From Ichthyophis bannanicus (lineage: Eukaryota > Chordata > Amphibia > Gymnophiona > Ichthyophiidae), in contig CM066045.1 in NCBI GenBank assembly GCA_033557465.1, positions 138,157,596-138,221,595 of the forward strand: 64,000 nt of DNA, read 5' to 3'. Below are positions 31,980 through 43,649 of this stretch, piece after piece. The number at the start of each line of letters is the position of its first letter. Within the stretch, counting starts at the first letter, position 1. Below the pieces are notes generated by a model that saw only the letters and a program-made list of their open reading frames with translations, was not told the DNA's origin and did no database searches. Made by a program: the position numbers and the translations under genes.

Positions 31980-32799
31980 GTCGAGGACCTTCGGAAGAAG
32001 GGCCGAGAATTGCGCCTCCACCACGGGGCCTACCTCCAGCGCCTCCAGGGTGAGGGCCCATCACAGGGTGATGTTGAATATTGACGAAGTGACTGATCAG
32101 TAACAGATGTTCCATTGTCCCAGCAGCCTGTGTGGTGCCTGCATAGGTCCATGTGCTAGATTACACACATAACAATGTGCTGATGACTGTCATCTTCCAC
32201 AGATGGTGATGTCAATGAGGAGCAGCCCACCACCTCTGCATATGTTTTGCGGAGGCCCACGACACCACATGACGTGGAGGTGGTGGTGCTGGAGATGACG
32301 GAGGAGGAGGAGGCGGAGGAGGAGGCAGAAGATGAAGACGTGGAGGAGGGGGCTGATGGGGTTCCAGAAGGTGTGGTAGGCGGGAGGCAGGGGAGGGAGA
32401 GGGTGTGGGTGATGTGGGGGTGGGGGGGAGGTGGTGGAGGGTGGTGGGGAGGAGTCAGGGGGGGAGGAGTGGGTGGAGGGGGTGTGGGAGAGTGACCTGG
32501 AAGACAGTGCAGCACAGGGCACTGTGGGCTCCCGCCAGCCATACCAGGTGCCTCCACCATCCAGGGCCCCACACAGGTCCTACGCAGATGCCACCACACA
32601 GACACCAGGGACTATGTGTGTGTGTGGTGGCAGATGCGTGGCAAACCTGTGTGTGCCCCTGGATGCACTGGAGCAGCGAGTGCACCTTTTAGTGCACTCG
32701 CACCAGTGGCTGGCGGGAGCCATTGAGAGGGTGGCTGCCGAGGTGGAGCGTCTGCCATGTCGGCAGCCACCCCATGAAGGGCGTCACAGGCATCATTGA
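31980..32799 (+). pseudogene. Possible Myb/SANT-like accessory gene fragments with splice sites
   Basis: A candidate exon (31980-32049) is bracketed by a TTTTCACATGCACAG acceptor and a GTGAGG donor. It encodes VEDLRKKGRELRLHHGAYLQ, reminiscent of the end of a Myb-like helix. A second acceptor (TCATCTTCCACAG) precedes 32203. The next exon is strongly acidic (TEEEEAEEEAEDEDVEE) and then G-rich. After a shift it gives ESDLEDSAAQGTVGSRQPYQ and a C-terminal helix, LEQRVHLLVHSHQWLAGAIE. Harbinger transposons carry such a second gene, which is why I suggest it. Recognition is weak. Confidence 0.35.
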
Positions 32800-32859
32800 T
32801 GGCGCCTGTGACGTCCACACATGTGCCCTGTGCTGCCCTGTCTTCCATCACTGGGCATG

Positions 32860-32975
32860 CAGGGGGAGGGTGTGGCTCATGTGGGGGTTGGGGGAGGGTG
32901 TTCAGGGCGGGTGGGGGTGGCAGGGGGGAGGAGGGGGGGTTTTGGGGGGGGAGGGAGGGAGGGTGATGGTTATTC
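32860..32975 (+). repeat. G-rich low-complexity tract
   Basis: Runs of GGGGG and GGGTGG fill this stretch, and a similar tract lies at 32395-32490. Both have plus-strand quadruplex potential and explain the Gly/Trp-rich or Pro-rich frames. Confidence 0.85.
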
Positions 32976-33071
32976 TCCCCCTCCCTACAAATGTATATAT
33001 TTCCAATATTTTTGTTACAAATATACACACTGTTGATGAATTTGAAATGGTCACGTGTCTTACTTAGCATA

Positions 33072-33985
33072 AAACTATGGATGGCAGCATGGGATATGTG
33101 TGTGGACAGGGATGTGCAGAACAGGTACACATGGGTAACATACGTCGATTGGCTCCACATGCAGGTTTGGGGGCAAACCATGTGTGTAGGGGTCTGATCC
33201 CAGGGTGTTGCATGAGATGTTGCAATGTAACGGGCGTCCCGGGGACATCCATGTCACAGGGATGGGCGTAGGTTAAACACATTTGTAAGCATAAATCAGC
33301 AGCCAAAATACGCATGCCACCCATGTCTGCCTCTGGCACATGCATGCCTAGGGTGGGGGGGCAGGCATGTAATCAGTGTTTTAGGCAGGGGCAATGGTCA
33401 CACATATGCAACGAATGTTGGGTGTATGAGGGGGTGGACACGGTGATGAATCAGAACACTGAACATGCAACCTCAAAAATATTCCCCCTGTCACAACATG
33501 GGTGTCTATGTAAACCGGCCCGCTGCAGCCCAGGGGCAGTGAATACACAATATGCACGTCACACATGGCATATGCTTGCATCTGTGAAGTAATACCTGCC
33601 TGTGCAAACACATCACCAGCAAGGAGCCTGGGTGCAGGTCATATAGTCAGGGACTCAACATGCATTTGCACACTACATAGGGGACCACACGGACACACAT
33701 TGGAAACACACAGTGCATGTAGTGTATGACAGCTGTTTATTGTCACAGCAATCTTTTTCTAATTTTTTTTTCTCTATCTAGGAAAAGTTCTTATTTACTG
33801 CACTAATTGCCATCAGCATGGTTGACATGGAACAGAAACATAAGACACTTTTCATATGTCTGGTCATAAAATATAACAGGAAATAGAACTTTGAAAAACA
33901 GAGAAAACTATATACATAGGGGTTTCAAATGATCAATGAAACACAGACAACCATATGCATTGGTGGTTTACATGTTGATGGAAAC
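33072..33985. other. Unassigned stretch
   Basis: Nothing recognisable. Short mutually overlapping frames occur on both strands. A T-rich run is at 33745-33780. Confidence 0.3.
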
Positions 33986-33989
33986 AACA

Positions 33990-34380
33990 ATTAGTGATGG
34001 CGTGGCTGCCCACGCCTGTCACGTGGCAACCCCCCCCCCCCCCCGGTGCTACACCCTCATCTGGTGCCAGTGGTGGTGGTGGTGGTGGTGCCGGTACTGC
34101 TTGCCTCATTACATCCAGCATGCCCTCCAGGGCCTCACACATCCGGGTGAAGGGCATGGCTTGGACCTCCTCACGAAATTGCCGCAGCTCACCACGGACC
34201 TCCCTCAGCTCCCTGGTGTTCTGCTCCACTGCACTGCGGATCCTGTCAAGCGCCTGACGATTGCCTATGGGTGGGACACAGGGTGGTCTATGACGATTGC
34301 CTATGGGTGGGACACAGGGTGGTCTCCAGTAATCAACCGTCAGACACAAACATGTCACCCATATCCCACAGGATCGTTAT
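33990..34380 (-). pseudogene. Coiled-coil protein fragment, unknown (possible transposon accessory gene)
   Basis: The minus strand encodes a duplicated 12-residue unit (RPPCVPPIGNRH) and then a charged helix, QALDRIRSAVEQNTRELREV, continuing RGELRQFREEVQAM. A region with MCEALEGMLDVMRQ and a Pro/Gly-rich end (APPPPPPLAPDEG) follows. The helix has heptad-like leucine and valine spacing. I do not recognise the family. It resembles the C-terminal helices of Myb-like transposon proteins and, loosely, the plus-strand helix at 32660. Confidence 0.35.
34255..34326. repeat. 36-bp perfect tandem duplication
   Basis: TGACGATTGCCTATGGGTGG and its continuation occur twice back to back (34255-34290 and 34291-34326), differing only at the last bases. 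It is in frame with the minus-strand coiled-coil frame and repeats 12 codons. Confidence 0.9.
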
Positions 34381-34384
34381 TGTG

Positions 34385-36489
34385 ATAGGGCAGACTCTAG
34401 TAGACACATGGATAGGGGTAAGATACATCAATCTCACAGTAGTATAACTCATAGACACGCACAGGACATGGTCCAGTACTTTGATGTGGAAGGCAAACAC
34501 CAGGATCCACAGGCTGCGCTGACACACCCACGTACTGCAGACGTAGCAGCAGGATTGGGCACAGAGAGCAAACACATGTCCATAGTGTACGGAAGATGGA
34601 GCATGAACCAGGGACAACAACCACAGCTGGAGAGCAGCAGTGGTTATCAGAGGAAGGTCTAGGAAAGACAGCCCAAGTGGGGGCACAGTTTGAGGGATAA
34701 ACGCAGTTTGTAAAGGTTACAGGAGATGCACTATTGACTCAGAGGGATGGAGTGGTAGCACAAGGATATCAACCCTTATGTGCGCATATGCCCTGCTGCT
34801 TCACCTGTCTGATGCCAGAGGGGTTCAGATACACCTTGTGTAAAACAGAGGAGGGGTTGGGTACCAGTGCTTGTATCCCTTGGTAAACATATGGAGGGTT
34901 TGGACAGAGCAGGGGGAGCAACAGAGGGTGCATCAGAGGTGGACAGACCCCAGGAACGCACGGAAAGGGTTATGTTGTGGAATCCACAGCTGCTGGTACC
35001 CCCTGGGGAAGGGCGCTGATAACCAGAGCTGGGGGGGGTGTTTCCCGGATTTCGTTTGGCAGCAGGGGTGGTAGCTGGGAGTTGGCTAGTCTTTCAGAAA
35101 ACAACAGAGGTCGTTAGCTGACCTATGTGATTGGATCTACAGCTACATTGTCTGTGCCTGCAGTCAGGGGGAAAACATGTCCTCAGTGATCTGTCATATT
35201 GGGCAGATGTTGTGGTTCCCTTTTTCCCTTACGCCTCCCTAACCCATATCTTGCTGTTGTCACACATATCCCCATGTGTTTGTGTTCAGTATGTCCTCTG
35301 CAACACTCTCTCTGGGACATGTACAACAGAACTGCATGTGTGTGTAGGTTTTTTTTTGTTTTTTGGTGGTGGCCTACACTTGCTCCCTACCCCAACATTG
35401 TACCATCAGCCAACAACAGGGTATCACTGCATGTTCACTGGGCCTTTATGTCTACAAATCTCCACTTGTGCACATACAGGCCATGTGTTACAGCTGGCAC
35501 GCTGAACTTTGCATACTGTGTGGGTGCGTGTTTATGGGTTGGCTGTATGATGATGCAGTGTTCAGGCATAGTACATTATCATGTGCTGAGAGGGGTCTGT
35601 GCACCTGTGGGGCAGTTGTGACTGTGCTACCTCTTCCGTAGTGCTGTTTACCTTGTGAACATTATCAACATGTGTTGTGTGCTGTGAGCAGAACTGTGTC
35701 TTGTGTACTGAGGGACCACTTTTGAGCACCTTTATTTTATCTCAGATATCAACATAATGTGGACATGCATCAACAGTGGCTTGACATGGTGATTCTACAC
35801 ATTTTGCTGACATTGTCTCCCTTCACTGTGATCTGATATGGCTGTTTGGTCGCTCAAGGGATCAATGACGTACACCTGATGCACACACAAGGTATGTTGC
35901 ACCTTTGTTATTTGGGGGATTACATCTGGCTTTACCTGTTGATGATTTAATGTTTGTCTCATGTGCATGTCATGTTGCCTCTATGGTCACATAAACAGAT
36001 GCATATAGAGTGTAGCTGTGAGACACCTGTGTGACATGAGCATGGACATGACCATATCCATGTGACACCCGTGTCTGCGTTTACGATTCATGATGTCACC
36101 AAAATGGGTTTTCTTTTGTGTTGATATCATGTAATGTTTGCCTTTGCATCCCTTTCTTCTGTATTTCCTAAGGTGTAACAGTCTGCAATTTGTGCTGTTT
36201 TTGCAAGGTGTCTAACAATACAATACTTATCCTCTCCTGACACAGGGCAGAGGGCATACTGGACACATCTCTTACATTGCATCTGGCGTCGCCATCACCC
36301 ACCTGTTGGGGGACACAACACCATGGAACTTTTTATGGAGAATTGAGCCATTGGATGTTTGACCTCTGAGAGTGGGACACATGACTGGGATGGACAGTAT
36401 TACTTTTGGACTGCTGCTTTCCCCATGACAGAGCTGTCCAACACACTGTTGCTGCGATGCTTTGGCTGGGAGTCCTGCTCATTGTAGAG
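34385..36489. other. Unassigned 2.1-kb stretch
   Basis: No convincing gene. The minus strand at 34780-35100 gives a Pro/Ser-rich frame (TTPAAKRNPGNTPPSSGYQ) that might belong with the coiled-coil fragment. From 35100 to 36480 I see only short frames and TG-rich DNA, into which the CR1 3' end is inserted. Confidence 0.3.
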
Positions 36490-36504
36490 GACACACATGA
36501 ACTT

Positions 36505-39500
36505 TCAAGGACTGTGGCATATTGGAATGTGATACTTGTATTGGTTCAAGCATTGATATCCTGGGTCCCTTCTTAATAATGGCTTTATGGACCTTTCCTC
36601 CAGGAACTTGTCCAAACCTTTTTTAAACCCAGCTACACTAACAGCCTTTACTACATCCTCCGGTAACAAATTCCAGAGTTTGATTACACGTTGAGTGAAA
36701 AAATATTTTCTTTTATTAGTCTTAAATAGTTTACCCTGTAGCTTCATTGCATGTCCCCTAGTCTTTCTATATTCTGATAAGGTAAACAATCGATCTACGT
36801 TTACCCGTTCCACTCCGCTCATTAATTTATAGACTTCTATCATATCTCCCCTCAGCCGTCTCTTTTCCAGGTTAAAGAGCCCTAACCTTTTTAGCCTTTC
36901 TTCATAGGAGTATCCTTCCATCCCCTTTACCATTTTGGTGGCTCTTCTCTGAACCTTTTCTAATAACTCTATATCCTTTTTAAGATACAGCGACCAGAAT
37001 TGCACACAATATTCAAGGTGCGGTCTCACCATGGAACGATATAGAGGCATTATAATATCCTTTGTTTTATTTTCCATTCCTTTCCTTATCATACCTAGCA
37101 TTCTATTTGCTCTCTTGGCTGCCGCTGCACACTGGGCCGAGGGTTTTAACATGGTATCCACAATGACGCCTAAATCTTTTTCCTGGATGGTGGTTCCTAA
37201 TGTGGACCCTTGCATCGTGTAACCATAGTTTGGGTTGTTCTTCCCTAGGTGCATAACCTTGCACTTGTCCACATTAAATTTCATCTGCCATTTTGATGCC
37301 CAGTCTTCCAATTTATCAAGATCCTCTTGCAATTTTCCACAATCCTCTTGGGTTTTAACAACTTTAAATAGTTTTGTGTCATCTGCAAATTTGATAACCT
37401 CACTCGTTATTCCACTTTCCAGGTCATTTATGAATATGTCAAAAAGCAGCGGACCCAGCACAGATCCCTGGGGTACACCACTATTCACCTTTCTCCATTG
37501 GGAAAATTGGCCATTTAGCCCTACCCTCTGCTTTCTATCTTTTAACCAGTTCCTGATCCACAATAGTACACTGCCTCCTATCCCATGACTCTTTAGTTTT
37601 GCCAAAAGTGTCTCATGAGGGACCTTGTCAAAGGCTTTCTGAAAGTCCAGATACACAATATCAACCGACTCACCTTTGTCCACCTGATTATTCACTCCTT
37701 CAAAAAAACATAACAGATTAGTAAGACAAGATCTTCCTTGTCTAAAGCCATGTTGGCTGTCTCTCATTAGTTCATGACTATCTACATGCTGAGTAATTTT
37801 ATTCTTTATGATGGTTTCTATCATTTTTCCCGGTATTGACGTCAGGCTCACCGGTCTGTAGTTTCCCGGATCCCCCCTTTTTAAAAATTGGTGTTACATT
37901 GGCGATCCTCCAATCTTCAGGTATTAGAGATGATTTTAATGATAGTTCACAGATTACTAATAGCAGGTCTGCAATCTCATATTTCAGTTCTTTCAACACC
38001 CTTGGATGTATACCATCCAGCCCAGGTGATTTGCTACTCTTCAGCTTATCTAATAGTTGTAATACATCTTCTCGATGTATCGATATTTCCTTCAATTCTT
38101 CTGCACCTTTAAATACCACTTCAGTCATGGGTAACATCCCTACATCTTCCTCAGTAAAGACTGAAGCAAAGAATTCGTTCAGTCTCTCCGCTATCGCCTT
38201 GTCGCCTCTTAGTGCTCCTTTAACCCCTTTATCATCTAATGGACCAACTGACTCTCTCACAGGTATTTTGCTACTAATGTACTTGAAAAGGTCTTTACTT
38301 CATGTTTTTGCTTCCGCAGCAAGCTTCTTCTCAAATTCTCCCTTTGCCTGCCTTATCAATGCCTTGCATTTGACTTGCCAGTGCTTGTGCTGTTTCCAGG
38401 TTTCGTCGTTTGGCTCTTTTTTCCATTTCCTGAAAGATGCTTTTTTGGCAACAACAGCCTCTCTGACCTCAACTTTAAACCATGCTGGCAGTTTTTTGGA
38501 CTTCTTTCCACTTTTCTTAAAGCATGGAATACAGCTGGTCTGGGCTTCCAAGATAATATTTTTCAACAACAGCCAAGCCTGATGTACGTCTTTAACCTTT
38601 GCAACTGCTCCTTTTAGTTTTTTCTTGACTGTTTTCCTCATTTTATCATAGTCTCCCTTTCAAAAGTTAAAAGGTAGTACTGTGGATTTCCTTACTATCC
38701 CTCCTCCACTAATTAAATCAAAGGCGATCATGCTATGACCACTATTGCTAAGTGGCCCCAACAACCTTATCTCTTGCACTAGATCTGGTGTTCCACTAAG
38801 GATTAGGTCTAATATGGCTTCCCCTCTGGTCGGTTCATGAACCAGCTGCTCCAAGAAGTAGTCATTTATTTCATCTAGGAACTTTATCTCCCTAGCATGT
38901 CCTGACGTGACACTGACCCAGTCGATACCGGGGTAGTTGAAATCACCCATTATTATTACTGTGCTGTAACGTTTGTTAGCTTCCTTGATTTCTTTGAGCA
39001 TTTCATCATCCATTTGGTCATTCTGGCCAGGCGCTCGATAGTACACCCCCACTGCCATTGCCTTCCCCCTTTTACATGGAATTTCAATCCATATAGATTC
39101 TACAGCAGATTTTGTTTCCTGCAAAACTTTAATCCTTTCTGACTCAATGCCCTCTCTAACATAGAGAGCAACCCCTCCACCAATTTGATCAGCTCTATCA
39201 TTACGATATAGTTTGTACCCAGGTATCACAGTGTCCCACTGGTTGTCGTCCTTCCACCATGTCTCTGATATTCCAATCATATCTAACCTTTCATTTAGTG
39301 CTATATATTCTAACTCTCCCATCTTATTTTTTAGACTTCTAGCATTTGCATACAAGCATTTTAGAGAATGTATTTTATCCATATTAATTTGTCTGTTAGA
39401 CATGAGTAATTTGGGATCTTTAAGCTCTGTCTGCTCCATACTTGAGGGTATTTGGGCTACTTTACTCTTTTGTGGAACCTCTCTGCTTTTGGTAGTATCC

Positions 39501-39560
39501 TTCAAAGATACATTCTTCCGAACCATCTGCTCTTGGGCGACTGTCGGCTTTCCCCTAATA
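36505..39560 (-). pseudogene. CR1 ORF2 (endonuclease and RT), broken
   Basis: The frame starts just after ORF1 (first ATG at 39526). The endonuclease includes LYANARSLKNKMGEL, ISETWW, GDFNYPGIDW and SGHSMIAFDL. A TGA lies at about 38660 and another at about 38300, both in the same frame. A one-base shift occurs in a G-run near 37860. RT motifs follow: [42 protein letters not shown], the FADD catalytic box and [15 protein letters not shown]. The C terminus has [14 protein letters not shown]. The first stop fits a CpG decay of an arginine codon. With only three lesions the copy is moderately young. Confidence 0.92.
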
Positions 39561-39561
39561 T

Positions 39562-40482
39562 CTAGTTTAAAAGCTGCTCTATCTCCTTTTTAAAGGTTAA
39601 TGCCAGCAGCCTGGTTCCATCCCGGTTAAGGTGAAGCCCATCCCTTTGGAAGAGCCCCTCCTTTCTCCAGAATGTTCCCCAGTTCCTAACAAATCCAAAC
39701 CCCTCATCTCTGCACCATTGTCTCATCCACGCATTGAGACTCTGGAGCTCTGTCTGCCTTTTGGGTCCTGCGCGTGGAACAGAAAGCATTTCGGAGAATG
39801 CTACCCTGGAAATTCTGGATTTCAACTTCCTACCTAAAAGCCTAAATTTAGCCTCCAGAACCTCCCTACCACATTTTCCTATGTCATTGGCACCAACATA
39901 TACCAAGACAGCAGACTCCTCCCCAGCACTATCTAAGACCTTATCTAGGTGGCGCGTGAGGTCCGCTACCTTCGCACAAGGCAGGCATGTTACCAGGCGA
40001 TCCTCACGTCCACCAGCCACCCAGCTATCTACATGCCTAATGATCGAATCACCAACTACAACGGCTGTCCTAACCCTTCCCTCATGGGCACATGGCCCTG
40101 GAGAAACCTCCTCGGTGCGAGAGGGTTTTACATCACCTGGAGGACAGGTCCTAGTTACAGGATCACTTCCTGCCACACCAGGGTGATGCTCTCCTGTCAC
40201 GTGACCTCTCTCCTCCATGGCAACAGGGATGCTGCCAGACTGGAGGTGGGACTTCAGGACTATATCCCTGTAGGTCTCGTCTATGTACCTCTCTGTCTGT
40301 CTTATGCTTTCCAAGTCTGCTACTTTAGCCTCTAGAGAACGGACTCGTTCCCTGAGAGCAAAGAGCTCCTTGCACCTAGTGCACACGTAAGACCTCTCAC
40401 CAACTGGGAGAAAATCATACATGTGACACTCAATGCAAAAGACTGGAAAGCCCCCATCCCGCTGCTGGACTGCTGTCTGCAT
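39562..40482 (-). CDS. CR1 ORF1 protein with zinc finger and GDSL-type esterase domain
   Basis: The frame is 306 residues, intact, from an ATG (MQTAVQQRDGGFP). Two Cys pairs at 16/19 and 34/37 form a putative zinc finger. A coiled-coil-like stretch spans about 43-62. The SGNH esterase domain follows: GDS at 144-146 (VVVGDSIIRHVD), GAND at 197-200, and the DGLH box with D281 and H284. CR1 ORF1 proteins of this layout are known to carry an esterase of uncertain role, thought to aid RNP formation or membrane contact. Its stop lies a few bases before the ORF2 frame, so ORF2 would need reinitiation. All catalytic residues are kept even though ORF2 is dead. Confidence 0.92.
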   Translation of the reverse strand: MQTAVQQRDGGFPVFCIECHMYDFLPVGERSYVCTRCKELFALRERVRSLEAKVADLESIRQTERYIDETYRDIVLKSHLQSGSIPVAMEERGHVTGEHHPGVAGSDPVTRTCPPGDVKPSRTEEVSPGPCAHEGRVRTAVVVGDSIIRHVDSWVAGGREDRLVTCLPCAKVADLTRHLDKVLDSAGEESAVLVYVGANDIGKCGREVLEAKFRLLGRKLKSRISRVAFSEMLSVPRAGPKRQTELQSLNAWMRQWCRDEGFGFVRNWGTFWRKEGLFQRDGLHLNRDGTRLLALTFKKEIEQLLN

Positions 40483-40799
40483 CTTAGTTTTAAGTTTGTG
40501 TTTAGATCTAAGTTCTTTACTTACTAAGGGTTGCTATGGATATTTATACTAATAAAACTGAACCTAATACGTGTAATATACCTTGTTCACCTGAAGCTTA
40601 ACTAATCTCAGGTCCTTAGTGTATGACTGATTTGGGTAATGAGCTTCACCTGAGAGCACCTCCTGTCTTTTAAGATGTCTAAGTACCTATTAAGCTACGA
40701 TTATCCCAGGGGTGGGAGGGAATTAACACTTATTAAAAGAGGGCTGCTACACAGTACCCTGTCTTGTGCTGCTGAGGTAAGCTATATTCTGATTTGATT

Positions 40800-41175
40800 T
40801 AAATTATAGCTCTTAGCTGCTGCTAGGCTCTAACTTCTTATGAAATTTAAAGTACAAGCTCTCTGCTGGGTTCTAAATTTAACCAGAAAGCTCTTTTCTG
40901 TGTTGTAAATTTAAGCTAAAAGAACTTTGCTGATGCTAGGCCCTGAGTGACTATTAAATGTAAACTACAAGCTCTCTGCTGGGTTCCAAATGTAACCAGA
41001 AAGCTCTCTTCTGTGTTTTAAATTTAAACTAAAAGTACTTTGCTGTTACTAGGCCCTGAATGACTATTAAATTTAAAGTACAAGCTCTCTGCTGGGTATG
41101 AAATGTAACCAGAGAGTTCTCCTCTGTGTTTTAAATGTAAACTTAAACTGCTGCTACTAGGCCCTGACTGATTTA
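40800..41175 (-). repeat. CR1 5'-region tandem repeats, about 113 bp, three to four units
   Basis: The word CTAGGCCCTGA recurs at about 40823, 40936, 41049 and 41157, together with ACAAGCTCTCTGCTGGGT. Spacing is 113, 113 and 108 bp. The repeats lie upstream of CR1 ORF1 and may be promoter units. Confidence 0.85.
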
Positions 41176-41254
41176 ACAAAAATAGTGGATCACAGATTAA
41201 TTAGCTTTAATACAAAGAATTCCTTTTAGAAAATTACCAGAAGTAAATACTCAC

Positions 41255-41665
41255 AGTTGCAGATCTCCCTCCAGAAGCAACAGTCCCCCTTACCAGTCTT
41301 TCAAGATTGAGCCAGGCCCATCCCTCATGTATCCTGGGCCGCATCCAAAATGGAGTCAGCATAAGCCAGCAACATCCCATAATCCTGGGGAGCATGCCGA
41401 CCCCATACACTGGCTAATCTCAAAAAGGCTCGCATCCAATTAATCACATTCCGCGACACCTTCTTAACCCTTCCCACCTTCTCATCCTCTTTTCTCTTTC
41501 TCTTACTCTCCCCAGACCGCCTCCTCCCTTCTAACAACCGAAATATGTCTATATAACGCTGCTTCCGAATCCGTCACCGGAGCTTCCTCGGCACCCTCTC
41601 CCACAACTCCGAAAACGCCACCAGCGCCGGGGGTACCCCACCCGCCCCGGGCTCGACCGCCTTAC
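41255..41665 (-). pseudogene. Ngaro-like gag, C-terminal segment
   Basis: The minus strand reads WERVPRKL near 41590, KQRYIDIFRLLEGRRRSGES near 41540, then RNVINWMRAFLRLASVWGRH and MLLAYADSILDAA near 41350. After a shift it gives EGWAWLNLERL. This fits the gag-like first ORF of vertebrate Ngaro/DIRS-type elements. It continues the frame interrupted at 48526; the provirus sits between. The 3' side is lost where CR1 begins. Confidence 0.65.
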
Positions 41666-42431
41666 TGTATATCTGATAAGAATGCAATAAATAATACCCG
41701 GAGTCAGGCAAAGATTCAAGCCGGTTTAATGTGCACAGGCTCAGATTGCAGTTGCATTCAAAATGGTCTGAGCACAGAGCTCAGAAAAATGACAGTTTAT
41801 ATACTTTTCTTCTCCAGTCTAATACAGGCAAAACTCCTCATTGGCCACAGTGGCCCACTTACTCTCATCCAATAGACATCTCTGACCGGGCCCAGGACTC
41901 GCTCCCCCTGCTTGGGTCTTACTAGCCACGGGTCAGCAATTAGACATAACACTAAACATAATACTTTTACTACAGTATATTTTGCTACTTCTGCAAGGTC
42001 AGTTAGCTTGCAAAGATAGTGGAAGGCATATCAGAAGCATTCTTAACAAAAGCAAAACAAAGCAAGGCCAAACAAAATACTAAACAATCAAAACGCTAGA
42101 CAAAATATTCTTACACTGTTCAGCTTCTCTACTATATTTTCATCCTAATTACAAGGTCAGTGCACAATCAGCAAAGATACAGTGGCGCGGCATTCTACTG
42201 AAACAGACATCAGACATCTAAACAATAAACAGTAAGAAAGTATTTAATTCTCTTATCTCCAGGAAAGCAGAACATGTTATCAAACCAGAATAGAACAGTA
42301 TGTCTTTCTAACAGCTAACAGCATTCTGTAATTTTCCAAAATCAGCAATAACATTTCAAAGCAGGAGAAAAAGGGATTTAGGCCTAGCTTCAGGCCTAGC
42401 TCTGCTACATACTAGGCCATCGCCTATCACA
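41666..42431 (-). repeat. Provirus 3' LTR
   Basis: The repeat is 766 bp and its transcribed orientation starts TGTGATAGGC. On the minus strand a TATATAAAC word lies at about 41803-41795 and an ATTAAA poly(A)-type signal at 41730-41725, giving a plausible U3-R-U5 order. Confidence 0.9.
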
Positions 42432-42443
42432 TTCCCTCCTTTT
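42432..42443 (-). other. Provirus polypurine tract
   Basis: AAAAGGAGGGAA on the minus strand abuts the 3' LTR. Confidence 0.85.
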
Positions 42444-42505
42444 GATTATTCTTACCCGCAAGTGAGGAAGGGTGAGAATCTAATCACACAAATAGCAAAA
42501 ATACT

Positions 42506-43197
42506 TCAGACCATAGTAGAGGGATCACTGTGTGGTATAGGGTAATAATTCCATGAGACTAATATATGTGCCGCTGCCTTGCGGTCAATAGTACTATCGA
42601 TAATAGAGTTCAGCATGCGCAAGCATAAGGGCAGGAAACAGGGGATACATATGCAAATAGCCACAATCAAAAATACATTTGATACAAGTGTCTTTGTCAA
42701 ATCATATAGCATGCCTAGTGTATAAGCGGAGGGGCAGGAGACATAGGAGGAACAAATGACATATATACTGTTCATCATAGCAATAGGCCCGTTCTCATGA
42801 CCCACAAAAATAAGAACCATTCCTATTAATAGCAGCACCTGTATCAGAGGTCGGTAGCAGTACATGTCAAAAAGGTAGGTAGCACATGTATGAAAATTAG
42901 CAACACATGTACTAAAGTCCAAAAAATCTGGGTTCTGAGAGCTGGCGAGTAGCAATCAAAAGGGCTCCATTCTCATTGTTCCATCGCAGTTCCCATAACA
43001 GGAGAGGAAAGATTCTGGCGGGGGTTGAGACAAGTCCGGGTATTCCCTGTTGTGCAAATACTAGGTTTGCAGGCTGCACAGGGAAGTAGGGCAAGAGTCA
43101 ATTCAAAGCACCCCAAGGCTGCCGCCAGAACGAAGCAATAATAAGAATTCATAATGAGCATAGTCTCTGGAAAAATGGTGGAACTGTCGGCTTCCAC
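42506..43197 (-). pseudogene. Env-like remnant
   Basis: Two shifted frames. The first (43197-42973) includes a hydrophobic leader-like segment (YYCFVLAAALGCFELTLALL). The second (42955-42506) has hydrophobic stretches, including VSNVFLIVAICICIPCFLPL, that could be a transmembrane segment. The middle of a normal envelope gene is missing. The position between pol and the 3' LTR is the main support. No receptor-binding or fusion motif is identifiable. Confidence 0.45.
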
Positions 43198-43649
43198 AAC
43201 AGGTCGCAGACGTAGAGTTGATTGTAGGTCCTCAATCTTCTGCCTTACGTAGACCTACCAGCTTTGTGGCAGGAGTAGGGCTGTAGATTCCAAAGTATCA
43301 CTGTCCTCTGGGATGTCTCAGGTTCTTAAAATATCATAGTACAGTCTCTCAGGCTATTATTGCCTCCTTAGAGCAGTTCACTTTTTAGGAGATCAAAACA
43401 GTTTTTTCTTTTTCTTCTTTTTTCAGAGCATTTGAACACAGTCTCGTAGAAGACTCAATTTCTTAACACAACACAATCTATTTCTGATGATTTCAGCTTT
43501 CTCCAGATGCGAGGCTTACCTTCGGATAAACAAACAGTCTTGAAATAGTGCAGTTTCCGAGGGACCAATAAGTCCTAGGTCCGTGGCTGTTGTCGTAGGG
43601 TGAGGCGCAATGGAGTTTCAGGATCATTTATGGAAGTCCACGACCAAGT

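Larger units (their letters stand above)
36490..41250 (-). mobile_element. CR1 LINE, near full length
   Basis: Reading leftward: a 5' region with tandem repeats (to about 40490), ORF1 (40482-39562), ORF2 (39560-36505) and a short 3' end ending near TGGGTCCCTTC/TTGGTTCAAGC. Endonuclease, RT and C-terminal domains are all present. Near full length is uncommon for CR1 copies. The 5' edge is approximate; beyond it lies the Ngaro-like gag fragment. Confidence 0.88.

Noticed and set aside
32156..32605. 149-codon minus-strand Pro/Ser-rich frame
   Set aside because: It is antisense to the acidic and G-rich plus-strand region and is explained by composition.
39734..40335. Plus-strand frames of 128-150 codons over CR1 ORF1
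   Set aside because: They are antisense shadows of the well-supported esterase ORF1.
42506..42955. Functional membrane protein gene
   Set aside because: Position before the 3' LTR, frameshifts and missing segments point to an env-like remnant.
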